Position numbers and translations under genes: made by a program. From the NCBI RefSeq assembly GCF_027580225.2, contig NC_073360.2, positions 10,284,501 to 10,348,500 on the forward strand: a stretch of 64,000 nucleotides of DNA. Direction: 5' to 3'. Of the stretch, positions 1 through 12,200 are shown in pieces; positions within the stretch are counted from its first letter, which is position 1, and every line of letters starts with the position of its first letter. This DNA comes from Misgurnus anguillicaudatus (taxonomy: Eukaryota > Chordata > Actinopteri > Cypriniformes > Cobitidae). The notes beneath the pieces are model-generated. The model did no database searches and was not told the DNA's origin. It was given only the letters and a program-made list of their open reading frames with translations.

Positions 1-1165
1 GGCGAGCGTCAATAAGGTTATGGACGCCGAGCCGTGTGTGTGAGTCCATAGAGGAGGAAATTTGCTCTTTTTGTGAAAAGCAAAAATTTTTTATTTTGCT
101 GTGGCAGCAAGGTTGTGTCCAGCGCCTGAGGGGACTGAAACACGCAGATCTTTCGAGGGTGGGCCGGACGTAGTGGGACCTAAGCTTCGTTTCCTACTCA
201 ACTTCACTTCAGAGAGACGGCGGCGGTGCTGGTTCCAGAGTGATCTTAGGACTGGGACCACGGGTCGCTGGGGGGTGCCCTCCATAACGGGCACTAATGC
301 TTGACCTCCGGTTTAGGTCTGTGCTGCTGAGGTTGTGCTGGTGGCACAGACTTAGAAACCGGCGGTGGTTTAGGATGGCCGATGTCAGTCAAGGAGGCAG
401 GAAGTGGCGCATAGCTTGCGAGGATTTCTGAGCCTCTGTGAAGCGCTGAGTAAAACCTTACACAGCGGTGCCAAACAGACCCGATGGTGACACAGGTGAG
501 TCAAGGAGAGCAACACGCTCTGCGTCCTTGACATCTTAAACAATTCCGCCACACCAAAAGAGACCATGCTGCTGGCGCTCGGCAGGGGGCGCTGGTCTTC
601 TTGGACAAAGGTGACGGACTGGCGGTGGGGAGACAGAGCACGCGGGGGATGAGCCGGCATGGACTTGTCTCGGGCTGCCTTTCTGGTTCATGTCTCCGCT
701 GCTTTTTGGGCAGGGTAGTACGGGAAGCCACATTAAAGGCAGCGATACGGGCACGCAGCACAGCAAGGGGAAGGAGCTTGCAGTAGGCGCAACCTGCTTC
801 GTTGAGCGCAGACTCCGCGTGAGCAGGACCCAGGCAGGTGATGCACTCAGAATGACGGTCCTCCATGGGCAAAGGGATTCAGCATGAGCCACAATGGCGA
901 AGCAACATTTTACGGCGCGCTTCTGGAAATACTCTTTTAGAGGAAATTCACTCAGGAAATTCGCAGGTTCGAACACCAGTGGTCTGTAATTTTTACAGAC
1001 GTTAACCAATAGGCTTCAATCACAGAGTAAACAGTAGTTTCCCCCATAGTGTCAGCAAATTGACGCAATGCGAAGTGAACCGCATTGAAAGGGAACCCTT
1101 GAATGTGCCTGCGATTAGGGGCGTAGCACAAGGTCCCGGGCACTATGCATAAGCTCCTGATGGGC
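1..1165 (-). mobile_element. DIRS-type retrotransposon, 5' part, decayed
   Basis: Read on the - strand, this block has a leader (about 1165-900) with the fish DIRS-like phrase 'tgaaagggaac' (inverse at 1086-1097), followed by a broken ORF1. The element runs off the left window edge, so reverse transcriptase and tyrosine recombinase are not visible. A second fragment of the same type of leader lies at 25316-25580. Assignment to DIRS rather than another LTR-like class rests on the ORF1 phrases described in the pseudogene entry and is from memory of fish repeats. Confidence 0.6.
130..872 (-). pseudogene. DIRS-like ORF1 (capsid-type) pseudogene
   Basis: The - strand reading starts near 872 with a Cys-rich N-terminus (ECITCLGPAHAESAL, then GCAYCKLLPL), continues to a SMVSFGVAE phrase near 560 and then, in another frame, RFTEAQKSSQAMRHFLP near 400-440. 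These short blocks in this order are typical of ORF1 of fish DIRS elements. The reading frame changes at least twice and a stop interrupts the segment before the QKSSQAMRHFLP block, so this copy is not functional. ORF1 normally encodes a nucleocapsid-like protein. The 123-, 157- and 91-codon open frames here are pieces of this single dead gene. Confidence 0.6.
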
Positions 1166-1863
1166 CCCCATTTTAGTTTTCTAATCACTACATAAACAAA
1201 CTATATGATAACCAAACAAGACTTGATTCAGTCATATTTTATTTTGCTGAATGAACAAGACATTACATTTTTACATTACTTAGAACATTTATTTTTGTTA
1301 TGCTTTAAATTAAATCTTAAATATGCCATTTTTGTTTTGTACATTAACAAAAAAGCTCAATTCGTAATAAAAGACAAACAAAACTAGTCACTAGTCATTT
1401 TTTTTGGAGAGAAAAGGCAAAACGAAACAAATGCTATTGCTTACATGATATAGCTTCCTAAGCTTATACTGAAGTTTATTCCCCAGTAAATGCTCACTGG
1501 CGTTTATAGTGTTGACATGATATGTAGCTATACCGATGAGCTACCTATGACACTGATTAGCCTATCATTGCTAATTTTAGATCTTATAACCTATTCATTC
1601 AAAAATAAACATGTTTCAAATTGGACTATAATGGTGTTTTGTATGCAAACAGGATTGTTAGTATACAGTTAATTTATTTAGACTTTCACCTCAAATTGCA
1701 TGTAGTCTAACCAAATTATCATCTGAAAGTGTATGTTCTGCTTTTCCATTGGGTTGTCTAAGTTCATTTTTAGCACTAACAATCGCGGGGATATTCAAAC
1801 AGTTTAGCACTATAGATTTCGTGTTCTAGTTTGTGCTCACCTTTCTTTGAAAAGAAGTCACCC
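1166..1863. other. AT-rich stretch, no feature recognised
   Basis: Low-complexity AT-rich sequence with two short chance open frames (60 codons each) that lack splice context or recognisable motifs. I see no gene or repeat boundary. Confidence 0.5.
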
Positions 1864-1865
1864 TA

Positions 1866-2130
1866 CTGAAAAATCCAGCTAAGACCAGCAATGCTGGTGA
1901 GCTAATTTTAGCTGGTCTTCCAGCTTGGTTTTAGCTGGTATTGCAAGCTGGTTTAGCTGTGTTTTGATCACTTCTTAAGCTGGTCTAGCTGGACATAGCT
2001 GGTCATGCTGGAAGACCAGCTGACCCACCAGCTTTGCCAGGCTGAGAGCACCAGCTTAGACCAGCTACTGCCACCTTAAACCAGCTAAAACCAGATACCA
2101 GCTTATGCTGGTCTTTGCTGGATTTTTCAG
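1866..2130. mobile_element. Palindromic MITE, TA-flanked ('accagct' type)
   Basis: The termini CTGAAAAATCCAGC (1866) and GCTGGATTTTTCAG (ending 2130) are perfect inverted repeats, flanked by TA at 1864-1865 and 2131-2132. The interior is almost entirely iterations of 'accagct'/'agctggt' in both orientations. There is no coding capacity, so it is a non-autonomous element mobilised by a TA-targeting transposase. Confidence 0.8.
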
Positions 2131-2132
2131 TA

Positions 2133-2335
2133 CACTGAAAAAAATGATTCATTGAATTTAATCAATTTTTTAAGGTAAGTGGTTGCAATCAATTTATTTA
2201 AGCTACATTTAAACAAAAGTTTTATATTTTACTTTACGTTACTAATCTTTTTTGTTTAAATGTAGCTTAAATAAATTGATTGCAACCACTTACCTTAAAA
2301 AAATGATTAAATTCAATGACTCATTTTTTTCAGTG
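2133..2335. mobile_element. Perfect-hairpin MITE, TA-flanked
   Basis: Left arm begins CACTGAAAAAAATGA and right arm ends with its inverse at 2335. The arms are about 90 bp and nearly identical in inverse orientation, with a short AT loop around 2222-2245. TA lies at 2131-2132 and 2336-2337. It abuts the preceding MITE and shares its TA. Confidence 0.8.
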
Positions 2336-2599
2336 TAGGGCAGTAACAAATCGTTTTGTTTTTTTCCTTCTCATGTCTTTCCTTTCATTTTTGGTGGCCT
2401 GATTTAGCGTTCTTTGAGAAAGACAATTTACCGCACAGCAGAAGTTTGCGCACCACCAGACGCTCAACAACATAAACAAAAGGCAGGTGCGCAGATGGCG
2501 CATATTTGGCGCATTAACAAAGGGTGGTACCGTGAGACTTTATATTTCATCTGACATTATGAAATTTAATTAGGAAATTATATCCAGGAGGTTAAATAA

Positions 2600-2725
2600 A
2601 TGCGCCTGCGATGCCCAAAAACACCCCAACAAAACCTGTGAATGCGCCTGCGATCCCTGAAATCACCCCAACAAAACGCACGAATGAGCCTGCGATGCCC
2701 CAAAACACACGAAGTAATAAGACCA
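2600..2725. repeat. 42-bp tandem repeat, three units
   Basis: Units start at 2600, 2642 and 2684, each beginning atg-(c/a)gcctgcgat and ending in 'caacaaaac' or a variant. The third is partial. The period is a multiple of three, so one frame stays open across units 2 and 3, but no start context or homology suggests a gene. Confidence 0.75.
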
Positions 2726-2929
2726 GCTAAAATCTGGCCAAAACCCCTCCAAAGTCAAAACTTTTTCAGTGGGAAAAACTGTAGTAAACACTATTAAAGC
2801 ATAAAAGTTTACTTATTCATGTGGGGTGATACCCAAAACTGCAGTGTAAGTAGGCAGATCACTGTTTTAAACAGCAAAACCAATTTCTGATGTAACTACT
2901 CAAAAACTGTTAAACTGTGTACAGGTCTA

Positions 2930-3187
2930 AAGTCAGTACTGTGCCAGTGGGTGAATGGCAAGCAGGCGCAGTTGGACACATTGTTACACAACTCATGTGA
3001 GCGTTCATTAAGGAGTTGCTCTTCCTCTTCTTTACGACTCCACGCGTTCACAGATCTCACTGCGGCTGACTGGAGGAACAGAAAGATAGATTAAGTGAAG
3101 CAGTTATTAGACGCGTCTGGACATCGCCGCGCACTGCGCACTGGATCGCATAACGTCACTTAACGCGGATAAATTGGAGCTTTGAGG
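2930..3187 (+). promoter_or_regulatory. rcsd1: Putative rcsd1 promoter / 5' UTR
   Basis: The segment is less AT-rich than its surroundings, contains several CpG-bearing words (cgcg at 3112, 3129 and 3152) and lies directly before the candidate ATGGAG|gt first exon. No canonical TATA box at a convincing distance was seen. Placement follows only from the exon model. Confidence 0.35.
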
Positions 3188-3193
3188 ATGGAG
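3188..3193 (+). CDS. rcsd1: rcsd1 candidate coding exon 1 (Met-Glu)
   Basis: ATG GAG followed by the donor gtatga, phase 0. It joins to GAG GAA at 17716 and yields MEEE, comparable with the ME start of the mammalian protein. It is too short to prove by sequence alone, and the intron would be 14.5 kb. Confidence 0.4.
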
Positions 3194-6100
3194 GTATGAT
3201 GTGTTTTTTTCTGTTAACTTTATCTGTAGTTCATAAATGCTTAAGGAAACTGCCAAACACAAACTTTTGTTTGCGATGCTTTGTTGATATGTTGTCATGT
3301 ACACGGGATGCGTTGTGCCGACTTAAAATAGGGGACTCTACTACAGGCTGTAAATGTGTTCGGATTTGGTTAATACTTTTAATACTGAAATAACTTTATT
3401 ACCAAGTCAATAACTAATATTTAATATTGGACTATCAATATTTGATGACGTTATTATACAGGGACTCCAAAAAGTATTTGTAAACTTGTGCATGGGTAAA
3501 TGTCTTTAAAAAAGATTGAACTACTTCTGAGGAAAAGCAAGTCACAAAGATACATTATTGTAGTTAATTTTAAAAAGCAGTAATTATATGATAAACTACA
3601 CCTGCTACACTGCAAGTACACTACTGAGGTCAATGGTGTTATCATAGTCTCTGAGCAGCTCATGTGAGTTATTGCAGATACACATACACATTGGCTCTGG
3701 TGATGAAGGTTCAGACTGTTTTAACCCCAAATGACCACAAATAAGGACAGGAAGGGCTGTCTGCAGAATATCTTCCTTTGTAAAAAAGGCAAAGCTTGTA
3801 TTTTCCTCTTGGTCACAAGTGTTACAGTTCCTCAGACTGCACGTGTTGTCTGGGTTGACACTTTTGCTTGTGTATGCAAAGAGTATTCAAATGTTTCTTA
3901 GTGTGCTTTTAAAAGTCAAAGGAAGGATGTATGCTTTTTATCAGAAACTATGTCAGCAGTACATCAAGAATGCTTATGGCAAACAGCCAGAGTTGCAAAT
4001 TTGTAAAGAACACCTGGATAAATATAACTATATGACCAGAGAAATGCCATTACACACCAGCAACAAACTCTTGGCCCTTATACAACTAAATGTAGGGTCC
4101 TAAAGTGTCCCATAAACCAAAAAAATTGCATATACTGAAGCTGTGTTTTTTGTTTCATTTAAATGCAGGAAAATATATAAAGATTGTTGATGCTTCACAG
4201 AATTGAAGCTCACTTTTTGGAAAAATTAAACGATTTCTAAAGGCTTTTCACATTGCACTTAAAGGTATAGCGGAAGATTTTCTTTTTCCGGGTGGATCAT
4301 CAAGACTATTGGTCATCCCAGTTGTCAATCATTCTGATGATATGTTGACCTAAGGCCGTCGTACGTTAGGGGTGTGCATTGGCACTGCCCTCACCATTCG
4401 ATTCAATTACGATTCACCAGGTAACGATTCAATTTGATTCGATTCTACGATGCATCAGAATTCTACTGTACACAACAAGGCAAATTTTTTATCAGTCAAA
4501 TGCAACTATTCTCAACAAAAACGGAAGCTTAGCAGCTTTAAGACAATGACAATTATATACCTGAGATGAGAATTTACACACAGCGTAAGTCTTTTCTAGT
4601 TTCTCATTAACTTCGTAGAATCCGAAATGTGCACATATGTCCACTTTCCATGGAAAATGGTACGTTTTTATTTACCTTTCTATCACAGTCATCTCTCTCC
4701 GCCTCAGCCATCTTGATTGTTGTTGTTATGCCCCCGGAAGTAATTGAAACTTCACATCTTTATTGTCCACTCGAGGCCAAAATAAGAAACAGTGACATAA
4801 TCGATTATGGCACTTTGCTGCATCGATGCTGAATCGTGCATGTGCGCATTGCGATGCATTGCCGAATAGATTATTGTTGACACCCCTATCGTACGTGCTC
4901 ATCCCTAGGCTCATTCTGCGGATGCGCACTTTCAGGTGTACAGTATTATGTACTGTATGTGTGGTGGGCTACGGTTTCAGCCATTCATTGAAGTTCGCAT
5001 TCTCACCATATTTTTTCAAAATGTCTGAGGGTCGCAAGAGAAAAAGTGTTTACGAATTGTATGACAAGAAAAGAAAGGCCTCTGAAGAAAGAAACAAGGC
5101 CAGAGTGTTTTTGTGAGAATATTTCACACAGGTTGAGCTTCCCACTGATGCCTCAGTCGCGAAGTTTCTACTCGACAGCTAAAGTTTGTCATGCTATTTG
5201 GAGAAATCCATTTAAAATGACTGTTAGTAAAAGTTAGTAAGCTATGATTAGCCATGCTAGCCCTGGCACAAGTCACGAATCCACGCAGACACGGTAATAA
5301 TCTCAATGTATGAGCCATGCCGGCAGCAACTTGTAAACAGAGCGAAGAGGCTCGTGCATGCTCCCTCTTCTTTTCAAAAATGTTCCGCTATACCTTTAAT
5401 CCTGGGTTATCCATCTTTACCATCTCACATTTTTCATATATAATTTGTAAAATACTGCTGTGAAACAGGCACCTTGTTTCAGCATAAACAAGCGGCTTTC
5501 GTGGTCATCACGTAACTTCCGGTAAACTCCGCAAGGAATCAATAACACAACAAAGTACTTTTAGAGTCGTTTACTTATATAACAAACAAAATAAACAACA
5601 TGTAGATTACATAGGAAACCAAAACATTTGTTATTTCCGACGAGGTATTTGTTTAAGAGTTCAGTTTAGCAACTAGTCAGACCATTAAAAAAACAGAATC
5701 CAGAAGTAAAGTTCTGAGCAGAATTCATAATTACTGCATAAAAATGTTAACCCAGAGTTACAGAATGTACAGTGTGAAACGTCAGCTTGTGTATAATGGG
5801 GAACCTCTTAATCAGGGTTTTGGAATGACTCAGGGTTAACTGTTAGTGTAAAAAAGGCGTAAAAGCCTTTGACCTTTCGTCTCCAAGTTTTCAATATAAA
5901 ACAAAAGTTTAGATGCACAACTGAATCTTTGTTTTTCACAATCGTTTTAAAGTAAATGCTTTTTCATTTGAGATTGCAATGATTTGTGTAAACTAATATG
6001 GACTGTGCTCATTCATTTCTTTAATAAATTTGATTAACTTTTAAATATATATGGTTGGAGTGTATATAGGGACTGAAAAGATACCAAAAGGCAAGTGCAC

Positions 6101-7813
6101 AGTATATCAGTAGTGTTTATTTAAAGGAACACAACGACTTTTTGGGACTTAAAGGTGCAGTGTGTAATTTTTAGAAGGATCTCTTGTCAGAAATGCAAAA
6201 TAAAAACGATATGATCAAGGGTTTATCAGTCCTTCCAGAAAAACGCAGAGGGTTTTTTTGTAATTGTTGCGGGCAAAAATCCTTGATCTTGTGGCACGTT
6301 TTCTTAAAAAATGCGATGGAATATGCAGGATTTTTATGCAATTTATGCGATGGAATTGCGAGAATTTGCGAAAATTGCGGAACTTGCAAAAACTGCGGAA
6401 ACTTGCAAAAGCTGCAATGATGTTCACGTAACATAATCATGTCACTTCATAACGTTCCCATGGCAATAGAAGACACAGCTGCGCTTTTGGGAAGTAAATG
6501 CAAAATTTTTCAACTTTCTTCTAATATATATGTGACTTTTTGCTACGAAAATGCGGAGATTTTGAAATCATGCAAGCCCCGCATATTTTGTGCACGGAAA
6601 TATGTAATTAATGCGGCGAAAGTGCGTCGTATTTGGAAAAAATGCAGTCCCGCATAAATATGCGGACTTTGGCTGATTATGCAATATATCGCGCGATCGC
6701 ACAATCGCGTTTTTCTGGAGGGACTGGTTTATAAAGACATTTCATAATGAACCGTAATGTTTTTATTACTTTAGAATGAGATGTTTTATCTACCTACATC
6801 GAGGGTCCCCTTACATAGAAGTCGCCATTTTGTGCCGCCATGTTTCTACAGAAGCCCTTAACGGACAAACTTTTTTACTAAGTTGTCTCAGACGATGACA
6901 TGTTTGTTCGGTGGTGGCTAACGTAGCTTCTTTATGCGTTTCAAAAGCGAGGAGTGAGCAGTGGACTTAGCTGTTGGTTGCAATGGGCAGCCTCACCACT
7001 AGATGCCACAAAAATTTACACACTGCACCTTTAAGCTTATTCACTGTGTGCCCCAGAGTTAGATAAGTCCATACATAACCTTTTCATCTCTGTGCGTCCC
7101 ATAACTCTGTCTAACGCAGTGGTTTTCAAACTGGGGGCCGGGGCCCCCTGGGGGGCCGCGAGATGGTGCTAGGGGGGCCCCAGTTTTATGAAATACATTA
7201 ATTTATCGTGAATTCTGTGTAATTAAATCTAAAAAAAATAAGGCTACTAACCAAAAGCACTATTTTTTTTATAATTTAATGTTTTTTCATTAAAATGTTG
7301 ACTTTTAGAACAGTTTTTTGTCACAAATTTTCTTTGGGGGGCCGCGAAGGAATGCACCGTACACAAGGGGGGCCGCAGGCTGAAAAAGTTTGGGAACCAC
7401 TGGCCTAACGCACCCACCGCTAGCCTAGCTTAGCACAAAGACTGGAAGTAAATGGCTCCAGCTAGCGTACTGCTCCCAATAAGTGACAAAATAACACCAA
7501 CATTTATCTATTCATATGTTGTGATTTGTATAGTCAAGGTGTACAAATAACAAGGTCATATGAGACACAGACATTTTTTAACCGTATACATACTGGGAAC
7601 TATATTCTCGGAAGGCGAAACACTGATACTTGGGTGGAGTTATACAGTCAAAGTGTGGACAACATAATTCTCATTCTTTCATTAATTTTATATTATAGTT
7701 GGTACAACTTTATTATTATGTAAAAACACACAAATAAAGACTAAGAGTGTCCAAATGTTTGTCTGGTCTTGAACATGCCATGAAAAGTAGCAATGTGATG
7801 CTTGTATTTTAAT

Positions 7814-7867
<54 letters not shown>

Positions 7868-9251
7868 GAATTTTATTCATATACAGTATGCTTTATAAAC
7901 AATATAATATTTTATAAAGTTTGATCAAAGGTTAATGGAGATTAAGGGAAGTTCAGCACTATTTCTAGACATTTCTATTCCTAGAAGACCCAAGAACATG
8001 TGAGAATAGCAAAGAGGAAAACTGTTCACATACTATTTCACCACATTGTGTTGTGTGTTGGGATTCTCCTCTGCTTGTGTGTGTTTATGTGGTTGGGTCT
8101 TCATGTTTGTAGAGGACAAAATGGAAACAAAGATTTAATACAAATGGACTTGCCAAATATATAGACCACATGGTATATTTAGCAAAAAAAAGAAAGAAAC
8201 TAAGATAAGGACGAGTTGCTGCACTGCCTTATACTATAAGAAATCAAATATAAATGGATCGAGCCCAGATTTTTTGTAAAATATTTCATTGAAATACAAT
8301 GAAAGCATGTAGTGGCCAGGAACAAAAAAAGTTATGTGGGCTATACTGCTCCACCATAGTTGTTTAATCTTATTTAGTATCTTTTAATAGGTTTCAGACA
8401 TCCTTATTAAATTATGCTAAATATTATACAAAATCTTATAGGATAAGTTTTTAAAGACTTAAAAGCTAGATCTCATGGCTTTCGGGAATTCTGGATGTTA
8501 ACTGAAACAACTATTAATATACAAAAAAGGTCAGTTTTAGTGTTATGAAGGTTCAAGGTTTAGTGTTTCTTTTTTAAACACATAACGGATTAACAGTCAT
8601 AACCAACCAAAGACTCTAAGGCCAAGTTCTCCACTGCCAAATCAACCCAACCAGAAAGCAGAAGCTCTGTGGCCTTTAACTTGATGATCACATCTTTTTT
8701 ATATCTCGGTATGCATATAGAAGCATTCACAAATAACTCATCTCAAAGATGTTAGATCATAATCTATAAGTACATGAACTCAAACGCTTCTGCGCAGTGT
8801 TGCACAATTCATAACGCAATGTACAGTACAATAAGTCTAGCCCACATTGTGTTACAGTGTACGAGGGCAGTGCTGATCCAACTTAGCCATTTATGATATT
8901 ATTACAAACATATTGGAACACCTGAAGTGCAGATGGACTGCGTAATGCTGTCAGCCTGGAGGGGAAACTGCGATGATCCACTCGCGATCCATCTTGTATA
9001 ATAGTACACTATTCGTCGTCTTGTATTTAGGTTATGAGTATGAATTGTACCTGTTGTACACCTTGTCTGTGTCATAATGATCTCTCATGTCAGGGCTCAG
9101 CATAAGTGCTGTTTCTCTCATTGCTTTCAGTGATGTAACACACAGAGAACCTTTGTAAGAGCACAAACCATGTGCCTGAAAGACCCGTGAAAACAGTGGA
9201 AAAGTGTGATCGTCTGATGATGATGTAAAATTCAAGAACATCATGTTTTCC

Positions 9252-9286
<35 letters not shown>

Positions 9287-12200
9287 CATATGTGCCTGCA
9301 AGAATAGTAATGTTATTTGTCCAAGCTTTTCAAGTCCAAAACCAATCCCATCTTTTGTATGTACTGCATGCACATAACACTTTAGGTTGCGCAAAGGGTT
9401 CAATCTCAGGGAAGTGAGTGTTCAGAAAGCATGAATTATAGGTAATGGTATTATGTGATCTCTTGTTTTAATCACATTTTGACAATAAAATTTTTTAAAG
9501 AGTCTTCTCACTGTGCAGAACATCAAACTGTAGTTTAGACCTGGAGGTCAAAAGAAAAGTGAAGGCTGTGGACATGATATGTGGCCAGCAATCTTTCCTA
9601 CCCATCTTCATTTTAATGCTAAACCATAATTTTAAATGACTGTAAGTGAATGTGATCAGGTCAAGTACACATGATTACCATATGCATGGACTATAGTGTT
9701 ATTTGCACTGTATGGCATCCATTTATGCAGTAGAATACAAAGAATATAATCGAAGTACCATGATTTTTTGTAAAAATACCATTGTCTGGGTGTACATTAT
9801 ATGGGATTATACCACGGGTATAATTCTGTTGAATGCTGTATTCTGATTGGCTGAGAAATGTTCTATGGGTGTTGATTATTTTTCTGTAAACCGCACACCT
9901 AACTTGTCAAATGTCTTAAAAATAGGCACCAGAGCAATGTTTGTGGTAACCGTGGTATAAGCGGAATATTTGACTCCGGTCCTTTGAATTATTTGAAAAT
10001 AATGCACACCTGCGGTGTAACGGCACTCTGCTTCACGTCGTGCCGCATTACCACCTTGGTGTGCATTATTTTCTTATAATTCAATGGCCCGTCGTCAATT
10101 ATTCCTTACATAAGCAGAATTGAAACACTTACATATACACCGACACAATGGCAAAACCATTGATTTGTAAACAGGTGGTTTTACCAACACCTAACAGTGC
10201 TAAATTCATTGTAGTTTCTTGCTTTGAGTGACTTTATTGTCTCAGTAAATTGGCAGACGATCTTAGACGTGTTGTGTCTGGTGCTGTGCGGTTTTAGATT
10301 CAGCTGTTTTAGGATCAGTTGTGTGGTTAAGTCATCTTGTGATTTTAAATACACTGGCATGTAAGTTGGTTTAGTCACAGTAGCTTTGGCAGTCAGGCAA
10401 ATATATGATCAAGCTGTGAAGCCCTGTCAGAATCTTAGTGGTTAACCATTCAAAAAAGCTCTGATTGAAACTACTAAGAGTTTTGTAGCTTGATGCCATG
10501 GGATTATCTGTATAAAGTTAAGGCAACACCATATTGAAGAAAATTTTGATATCTGATGATAACTTTCTGGATGATGCAATTCGATATGACATAAGATATT
10601 GCTTTACATTTTAACATGGTTTTGAACTTAACTAAAGAGGGCTTCACACTGGCACCGATTGATGCCAGAATTTGATTCTTTTGGATGATGTGAACACTGT
10701 TTTCCGAACTCGAGTGTTCACCCACGAAACTGAAGGATTTTGTGTATATTTCTTTATGTGAAATCAATGTCTGATGTGTTACGTTGCAACTGTGCCCTGA
10801 TGTTATCAACTTTATTATTAGCCTGATTACATTACAACTGTGACCTGATGTTATCAACTATCCAAATGGCCCATACAGTTACCCCTCAGGTCATTAGGTC
10901 ACATTCTCGTAGGTTCTCTGTGGGGTTGATTGTCACCTCAGAGATCAAAGTCTCCATGGGGTGCCATTGTATTGTTTGTGTAAGATGTATAAAGGTCTGC
11001 TCACACAGGCAGATCTTTGGGTTAAGAATGTAGAAGGTTGACACGACAACATCGCTCCTGAAGAACAATGCTACATAAGAACCTTCATTAAATCTCTTTT
11101 CCCCACATGCACTTGGTCCTGCTTATTATTTTACGTATTAGATACATTCTAATACGTTGGCGAGCCATGAAAGACTGAGCAGCCAAATTCAAGAAAATCT
11201 AACAAAACGCACCGGAATGATAAAAAACATTTTATTAGTTTGCCTGTGCATACGAACTTGGCTTGCTGTCCTCGAAGGGAGCTCTGCACCTAAGCTCTGA
11301 ATCTTCAGAGAGAGAGCGAACCTGAAGCCAGGGCTCAAGCAACAAGTTCAACCCCCCTGCATTGGTACTTCATGAAGGCTGCCTTATGACGCTTTTCCAT
11401 TGCATAGTACCCCACGGTTTGGTTTTGGTCAGCTTACTTTTGGGGCCTTTTCCACTGGGTGCAGTACGTAGTCCTCAATGTTTTTTTTTTTGTACTATCT
11501 TTGTCTGGGTTCCAAGGGACCCGAGCTGATAGCAAAATGTGACGCAAAAACACTGTAGATCACTGATTGGTCTGAGAAAATCGTCACTACCAGCGTCATC
11601 GCTATAATGTAAAAGATTAGCTTTACCTTCATGCGAGCTTGCGCTTTCTCGAGTAAACCTGTTGTCATCTGTGCTGTTTCCAAACTCCCTTTTAGCGATG
11701 AAAAACATCCACAGGTTGAGAATCAGGAACACCATAACACAATTTCCAGACTTGAAGTTCGCGACTCGCTCGTCCGCATATATGCTTACATGCAACTTAA
11801 ATAAGGCTCAGCGGAGTGCGTCGACCTACGCCACGGGTGTTTGTACAGAAACTGTCATGTGTCTGACTCACATGATGTCACAGCAGTAGGCAGTGCAAAT
11901 ATAAGGACACGCCTATAATCCCTCCCACTCCGAAGTGTTACTAAACTCAATGGAAAAGCTAATCAAGCCAAAGTGAGGTGAGCTGACCCGACCTGACCCA
12001 AATCGTGAGGTACTAGGCAATGGAAAAGCGCCATTCTATACGCCCATAATGATGATTGACAGGCTCCTCCCGAACCTACATTTAGTTATTGCAAACTATT
12101 GCGATATGCACGTTTGCGGTATTTCGGTATATTGTCCTGTCTTAGGTACCACAAAAACATTTAACTCATTAGATCTACACTCCCTGACAAAAGTCTTGTC

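Larger units (their letters stand above)
4259..5399. mobile_element. TTAA-flanked DNA element, interrupted by a hAT MITE
   Basis: Left terminus TTAAAGGTATAGCGGAA (4259) and right terminus TTCCGCTATACCTTTAA (ending 5399) are inverted, with the TTAA typical of piggyBac-style integration on both sides. The interior holds the hAT-type insertion 4367-4888 and a broken short ORF at 5021-5182. Confidence 0.75.

Noticed and set aside
501..1009. Frames of 123 and 157 codons as possible novel Cys-rich proteins
   Set aside because: Both are overlapping readings of the decayed DIRS ORF1 and its leader; the phrases are typical of that retroelement.
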